Shown here: one piece after another, positions 58,640 through 64,000 of the stretch
How positions within the stretch are numbered: the first letter of the stretch is position 1
Layout: each line of letters begins with the position of its first letter
NCBI GenBank assembly: GCA_963921195.1
Contig: OY992536.1
Location: 97,861,550-97,925,549, forward strand
Direction: 5' to 3'
Length of the DNA: 64,000 nucleotides
Origin: Pegoplata infirma
Taxonomy: Eukaryota > Arthropoda > Insecta > Diptera > Anthomyiidae
Made by a program: the position numbers and the translations under genes
The notes under the pieces: generated by a model
The model's input: only the letters and a program-made list of their open reading frames with translations
Told to the model about the DNA's origin: nothing
The model's database searches: none

Positions 58640-59846
58640 CACCAAAAAAAAAAAAAAACTGTAAAGTTAGCAAAAAATTTAGTTAAATTTAACTAAAAAA
58701 GCACCTGATTTTGGGCCTACTAAATTTTTAGTTAATTTAACTAAAAATATTTAGCTAACTTTTCGTAGAATGAATGTAGCAAAAAAAACCGTAACTTTAA
58801 CTAAAAATTTAGCTGAAATTTCGTAACGTTTTTATGTACATATATTAAAAAAAAATTAGTTGAATTCAGCTAAACCTTTTGTTACTTTTCGTAAACTAAA
58901 ATTTACAAAAAATTGTAAGTTTATTTTTTCTGTTTTTTCATCAGCTTAAGTAGAACTTATAAGATTCGCATAGGAGGATACACAAGAAATTTCACTTAAC
59001 AAATTTGTTACGAAAAATCAGCAAATTAATTAGTAAAAATTCGTAAACTCAGTTTTGAAGTCAACAAAAAAAATTAATTCAAAATTTGTTAAAAACTAGT
59101 ATTTTCGTAAATTGAACTTAACTAAAACAAGTAAAAAAGTTAAATTCGGCCTTGCCGAATGTAGTGATTTCAACAATTTCAAAAAGATTATTGCAAAAAA
59201 CTTTATTTAAAAGGAAATTACTTTTGAAAAAAAAAATTTTTTTTAAAAAAAATTTTTCGCGAAAAAAAATTTTGGTAAAAAAAATCCGCAATTTTTTTCT
59301 TTTTTTGTCAAAAAATATGTTCGTACTTGTTTAAATACCATTTGGTGTTCAATTATGTTCACATATGTCAACCAGAAGCCGAATTAAAGCATTTTGTATT
59401 TTTAGGTTATATTGAATGTACTGAAATTTTTGAGGTGTGCTTAAATTTTCGTTCATAACTTTTGAACCGCTGAACCGATATCGCTCAAATGCAATACCAA
59501 ACTTCTCGGGAGAACTTCCAATAAATATGTTAAGTTTCAGTCATCTCTGTGCAATATTTTGTCCGCGACAGCATTTTCCACAGACAGACGGACAGACGGA
59601 CATCGCTAGAATGTCTTAAAATCGATCGGGCATCATGAATATATATACTTTATGGGGTCCCAGATCGATATTTCGATGAGTTACAAACAGAATGACAAAC
59701 TTATATATACCCTCTATCACTAGAGTGGAGGCTATAAAAAAAAAGTAGTTAAAACGCTGATTTTAACTAAAAATTTGCTAAAAAGCCAGTAAACTCGAGT
59801 TAACAAAAAAAAATTTGTTAACTTTACAGTTTTATTTTTTTGAGTG
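58640..59846. mobile_element. TA-TSD TIR element, family F-like copy 3
   Basis: CACCAAAAAAAA followed by actgtaaagttag at the left and the inverse ttaactttacagttttattt then GAGTG at the right, with TA on both sides (58638-58639, 59847-59848). The interior is rich in 'agttaaatttaactaaaa'. A Helentron is nested. Confidence 0.7.
59128..59740 (-). mobile_element. Helentron family B copy 3, full length
   Basis: Closely similar to copy 2 (24205-24860): same 'tcgcgacagcattttcc' block, a tract of four GTCY units near 59582, and the hairpin attcggcaaggccgaat. Confidence 0.85.
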
Positions 59847-60237
59847 TAATGTCACTAATACACTAACATTACTAATATCACTAATATCAGTAATAAAATA
59901 TCACTAATAAATATCAGAAAATTTTGTTACAAAACTATTTTCATTTATTTTTATTGATTTTTTTTTTTGATTTTTCTTTTCTTTTAATTTTTTTAGATTT
60001 TTTTTTTATTTATTTTTTAATTTTTTTCATTTTTTTTTTTAATTTTTTTGTAATTTTTTGATTTTTTTTATATTTTTTATTATTTTTTGTTATTTAACAA
60101 TTTTTTTATGAATTTCCATTTTGTTGACCCACTGTTAAAAAATTGCAGCATACTCATTTTTTTTGCAGCAAAATTAATTTTTTTTTTGCAGCATACTCAT
60201 TTTTTTTTTTGCAGCATACGCATTTGATGTCCCAGTT

Positions 60238-60400
60238 ATTGCTCGACATGTATATATTAAAGTGCTTAATGTCCCCACAATATACGGTGAACTAAAAAAA
60301 ATATTCTCAGTTTGCGTGATATATATTAGTGCCTAATGTCCCCAAAATATACGGTGAATTCAAAAAATATTTTCAGTTTGCGTGATATATTTTCTGTTTT
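60238..60400 (+). repeat. Two tandem copies of a unit of about 75 bp
   Basis: taatgtccccacaatatacg and taatgtccccaaaatatacg start units that both end in cagtttgcgtgatatat. A related 'gtccccaaagtat' recurs near 61490. Confidence 0.8.
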
Positions 60401-60477
60401 TGCGATAAAAAATTAATACCAAACTACATTCTACAATTTAATTTTATTACCAATTCTTTTTACATAAATATTGACAC

Positions 60478-61275
60478 CGCGTTCTCACGTACAGCTAAAA
60501 ACCGTTTTTTTAGCAACATTTTCTATTAATATACTGTAATAGAATAAAGAAAGTGCTAAAAATAAAGTTGCTAAAAACGGTTTTTAGCTTTACGTGAGAA
60601 CAGGGATTATACCCTATTCACACGAACAGCTAAAAAGCTATGAATAACCCCTAATACCCTGTTCTAACGTACAGCTAAAAACCGTTTTTAGCAACATTAT
60701 TTTTAGCACTTTTCTCAATATACTGTAATAGAATAAAGAAAGTGTTTAAAATTTTGGTGCTAAAAACGGGTTTTAGCTGCACATGTGAATAGGGTATAAA
60801 GAAAGTGATAAACATATTGTTGCTAAGAACGGATTTTAGCAACAATATTTTCAGCTCTTTCTTTATTCTATTACAGTATATTGACAGAAAACGTTGCTAA
60901 AAACGGGGTTTAGCAACAATATTTTTAGCATTTTCTTTATTCTGTTACAGGAAAATGACAGAAAATGTTGCTAAAAACGGGTTTTAGCAGTACGTGTTAT
61001 ACCCTGTTCTCACCTACAGCGAAAAACCATTTTTAGCAAACATTTTTAACAACATCTGTCAATATACTGTAATAGAATAAAGAAAATGCTAAAAATATTG
61101 TTGCTAAAAACAGATTTTAGCTGTACATGTGAATAGGGTATTACAGCTAACACGGTTTTTTAGAAAATATTTTTAGCAATTTCTTTATGCTATTACAGTA
61201 TATTGACATACTAAAACGAAAAATTATGTTAAAATTGGTTTTTAACAGAGTTTTATACCCTGTTCTCACTTACAG
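60478..61275. mobile_element. Cluster of palindromic MITEs (ACAGCTAAAAACCG family)
   Basis: About five hairpin units carry accctgttctcacgtacagc at one end and its inverse at the other, with aatatactgtaatagaataa in the middle. Clear pairs are 60484-60604, 60655-60796 and 61004-61140. They lie end to end or nested. Confidence 0.75.
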
Positions 61276-61615
61276 CTAATACCATGTCTTCAAAAAATGT
61301 TTATCCAAGAATAAAATACACCGATCGCACATGTTTGGGGTCTCTTATGTATATTTACTCTTTAACTCAGCAAATTTGTTTTGTCTCTAATGTATATTTA
61401 CTCAATGACTCAGCACAATTTTTTGTTTTATATACGCAGTGTATATTTTGGGGACAAATCGATAAAATATACAGGAGGAATATGATGTCCCCAAAGTATT
61501 CAATATATAGTATTAAATATCTACAGAGTTGTATTTTTGACAATAATTTATTTGTAGTAGTGCTGCCAGATTTTGTTAAATGTTGGTGTGTTAGTTATTC
61601 TTAAAAATATCAATT
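61276..61615. other. Unassigned sequence
   Basis: A 106-codon plus frame (61284-61604) has no recognisable motif and overlaps the edge of the MITE cluster; I do not call it a gene. Confidence 0.35.
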
Positions 61616-63306
61616 TAAAATAATAAAAATTAATTAAAATTCGTAAAAGATCAATTAAAATTCGAAAAATATCAATTTAAATTCGAATGAGGTGTATAAT
61701 AATTTATAAAAGATTAATTAAAACTCGCAAAAAAAATCAATTAAAATTTGTAAAAGGATAATTCAAATTAGTAAAAAAAGATTAATTGAAATTCTAAAAA
61801 AAATATTTTGTAATTCGTGTAAGATCAATTAAAATTCGCAAAAGATTAATTGAAATTAGTAAAAAATTAATTTGTATTCAAAAAAATCCAGTGTAAAATG
61901 CCAAATATAACAATTGATCTATTTTAAATTACAATTGATCTTTTTCGAGTTACAAATAATCTTTTCAAATTACAATTGATCTTTAACGAATAACGATTGA
62001 TCTATTTTGAAATACAATGAATATTTTTGAAATTACAATTTATTTTTCGAATTACAATTGACATTTTTCGAATCACAATAGATATTTTTCGAATAACAGT
62101 TAATGTTTTTTGATTTACAATGGATCTATTCGAATAACAATGGGAATCTTTGAATTAAAATTTCATTTTTCCGAATTATTATTAAAGTTTTACGAATTAC
62201 AATTGATCTTTTACGAATTACAATTGATGTTTTACGAATTACATTTGATCTTTTACGAATTGCAATTAATCTTTTTCGAATCAAAATTGATATTTTACTA
62301 ATTATAATTTGGAATCTTCGAATTACAATAAATCAAATGTATTTTTCGAAATACATTTAATCTGGTTCGAATTACAATTGATCTTGTTCGAATTACAATT
62401 GATCTTTTTCGAATTAAAATTTATCTTTTTCGAATTACAATTGATATTTTTCGAATTACAATTGCTCTTTTAAGAGTAACAATTGATATTTTTCGAATAA
62501 CAATTGATCTTGTTCGAATTACAATTGATCTTGTTCGAATTACAACTGATCTTTTTCGAATTAAAATTTATCTTTTTCGAATTACAATTGATCTATTTCG
62601 AATTACAATTGGAATCTTCGAATTACAATTAATCTTTTTGAATAGCAAATTATCTTTTTCGAACTACAATTGATCATTTTCAAATTACAATTGGAATTTT
62701 TGAATTAAAAGTTGAATCTTCGAATTTCATTCGAAAAAGATAAATTGTAAATCAAAAAAGAGTTATAATAATTTAAAAAAGATCAATTGTAATTCGAAAA
62801 AAAATTAATTGTAATTCGGAAAAAATCAGTTGTTATTCGAAGATTCCAATTGTTAGAAGAAATAAATTGTAATTCGAAAAAGATAGTACTTCAAAAAATA
62901 TAGAAACTCGAAAAATATCAATTGTAATTTGAAAAAAATGATATTTCCAAATTACAATTGATCTTATACGAATAACAATTGATCTTTTATAAATTACAAT
63001 CGATCTTTTTCGAATTATAATTGATCTTTTTCGAATAACAAGTGATATTTTCGAATTACAATTAATCATTTTCGTATTACAATGGATCTTTTACGAATTA
63101 GAATTGGAATCTTCGAATTACAGTAGATCTTTTCAAATTACAATTTATATTTTTCGAACTATAATTGATTTTTTTTCGAATTACAATTGGTCTTTTACGA
63201 ATTAAAATTGGAATCTTCGAATTATAATTGATTCTTTTGAATAACAAAAGATCTCATACGAATTACATTTGATCTTTTCCGAATTACACTTGTATTTTAC
63301 GAAATG
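61616..63306. repeat. 20-21-bp AT minisatellite in alternating orientations
   Basis: Unit close to TTCGAATTACAATTGATCTT, about 80 imperfect copies. Orientation is inverted at 61616-61900, direct at about 61915-62710, inverted at 62710-62940 and direct to 63306. The unit contains CAATTG, and junctions between units contain TTCGAA, both palindromes. Confidence 0.88.
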
Positions 63307-63310
63307 TAAT

Positions 63311-63461
63311 TGTAGAAATAATAAGACCCGTTTGTTTTAAATTTAAAATGTAGAATAAAATTTATTGAAAATTAATTTGACAAATATGGAAAAATTCTTT
63401 TTTATATTTTTACTTGTTTCGTTTTCGTAAAACAAGTGTATTCAAACAAGTGGATCCTACA
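63311..63461 (-). repeat. Putative 3' LTR of a BEL/Pao element
   Basis: On the minus strand it starts TGTAGGATCC immediately after a purine-rich gaggggaggaaa tract and ends tttctaca, giving TGTAG...CTACA inverted termini over 151 bp. An AATAAA lies inside. The second LTR is outside the window, so the limits are provisional. Confidence 0.45.
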
Positions 63462-64000
63462 TTTCCTCCCCTCGTGAATCGATTGGATTCACCTTAAGAA
63501 CAGCTATTTTAGATCCAGGGCGGCGAGTAATTCCACTTATTGTTTTCACGTCAGCAAAACGAACTTGACCATCTTTGGCAGGATATACTTTGACAATAAT
63601 ACCTTTAACCCATTGGTGTCTTGGTAAACTGGGATCACAAACTAAAACAATGTCATCAGGTTTCAATGAATCGGCTACTTTTAACCACTTGGATCGATAA
63701 ATTAACTGCGGTAAATATTCTTGCACCCATCTCCTCCATATACGATCTTCACGTGCGGTCTCTTTTAATGTCTTCTGCAAAAGTCTCTTAATTATTCTTA
63801 TTAATCGTTCCCAACAACCTCCTGAACTCGGATTTGCTGGACAGTTAAATATCCACTCAATGTTTTGTTTTACAGCTTCTTCATTAATATCATCAATATT
63901 TAACAGTCGATCTTCGCTTTTTAATAATTTTTGAGCACCAAGGAAGTTTGTGCCGTTGTCGCTTCTCATCCGAACTGGTGTTCCGCGTCGGTTAATAAAG
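63457..64000 (-). CDS. BEL/Pao retrotransposon Pol C-terminus (integrase end and DUF5641-like domain), partial, with internal deletion
   Basis: The minus frame is open from the window edge (64000) to TAG at 63457-63459; the ATG at 63969 is internal to the polyprotein. RSDNGTNFLGA holds the second catalytic Asp of the DDE integrase; about 50 residues on, GGCWERLIRIIK carries the Glu. Downstream, WRRWVQEYLPQL, RSKW, DDIVLV and the closing RRPGSKIAVL are the tail domain usual in BEL/Pao Pol. Between LKETARED and IWRRW the usual linking stretch of several dozen residues is absent, in frame, so this copy is probably defective. The stop codon overlaps the start of the putative LTR. It would insert element cDNA if intact. 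Confidence 0.85.
   Translation of the reverse strand, partial: FINRRGTPVRMRSDNGTNFLGAQKLLKSEDRLLNIDDINEEAVKQNIEWIFNCPANPSSGGCWERLIRIIKRLLQKTLKETAREDRIWRRWVQEYLPQLIYRSKWLKVADSLKPDDIVLVCDPSLPRHQWVKGIIVKVYPAKDGQVRFADVKTISGITRRPGSKIAVLKVNPIDSRGEEM

Larger units (their letters stand above)
58247..60237. mobile_element. Foldback-type element, AACTGGGACATCAAATGCGT ends
   Basis: AACTGGGACATCAAATGCGT and then atgctgcaaaaaaa repeats at the left match the inverse at 60140-60237. A-rich and T-rich halves continue the symmetry (58400-58570 against 59930-60110). The tandem 'gagtatgctgcaaaaaaa' module occurs about five times on the left. No clear TSD; the left edge is blurred because the neighbouring repeat also ends aactggga. 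Confidence 0.7.

Noticed and set aside
61284..61604. 106-codon ORF
   Set aside because: No motif, unusual composition, overlaps MITE edge sequence.

Overview
The window is eukaryotic and looks like a large-genome brachyceran fly, perhaps a calyptrate. It is very AT-rich, carries many copies of the dipteran mini-me/DINE-1 (Helentron) repeat, and begins with an insect peritrophin-type chitin-binding gene. Family names rest on my memory of terminal motifs and target-site duplications (TSDs); no search was run. Most long open frames here are artefacts of repeats.

Layout: 1-4668 is the 3' end of one real gene, a secreted-type protein of about 225 tandem D-P-N-A-P-V hexapeptides ending in a six-cysteine peritrophin-A domain; its frame is open to the window edge. 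5033-8969 is a 35-bp satellite made of two palindromes. 8971-13460 holds Helentron copies broken by other elements. 14230-28395 is a nest of DNA transposons, up to six levels deep: a hAT-like element contains a second hAT-like element, a palindromic element and a TA-type terminal-inverted-repeat (TIR) element; the last contains a 6.6-kb foldback element with arms of 163-bp subrepeats, which itself holds further elements and a broken ORF. 29141-29844 is a 5'-truncated LINE with a 12-bp TSD.

30486-42789 is one Helentron copy on the minus strand whose short GTCY tract has grown into about 11.8 kb of (GACA)n, roughly 2,900 units. 43360-46770 holds small TIR elements and a foldback. 46781-57552 is a canonical Helitron (TC start, hairpin, CTAG end, A/T insertion) full of about 135-bp tandem repeats, with a 2-kb foldback near its 5' end and a 1.56-kb element with RSS-like 28-bp TIRs and a 5-bp TSD. 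At 57953-58082 lies a stray near-perfect copy of the mucin-like repeat from 57 kb away. The rest holds a foldback with nested elements, a cluster of palindromic MITEs, a 20-21-bp AT satellite in alternating orientations, and the 3' end of a BEL/Pao retrotransposon (integrase end and short LTR) running off the right edge.

No operon or gene pathway is present. The shared theme is mobile elements and the tandem arrays growing inside them.
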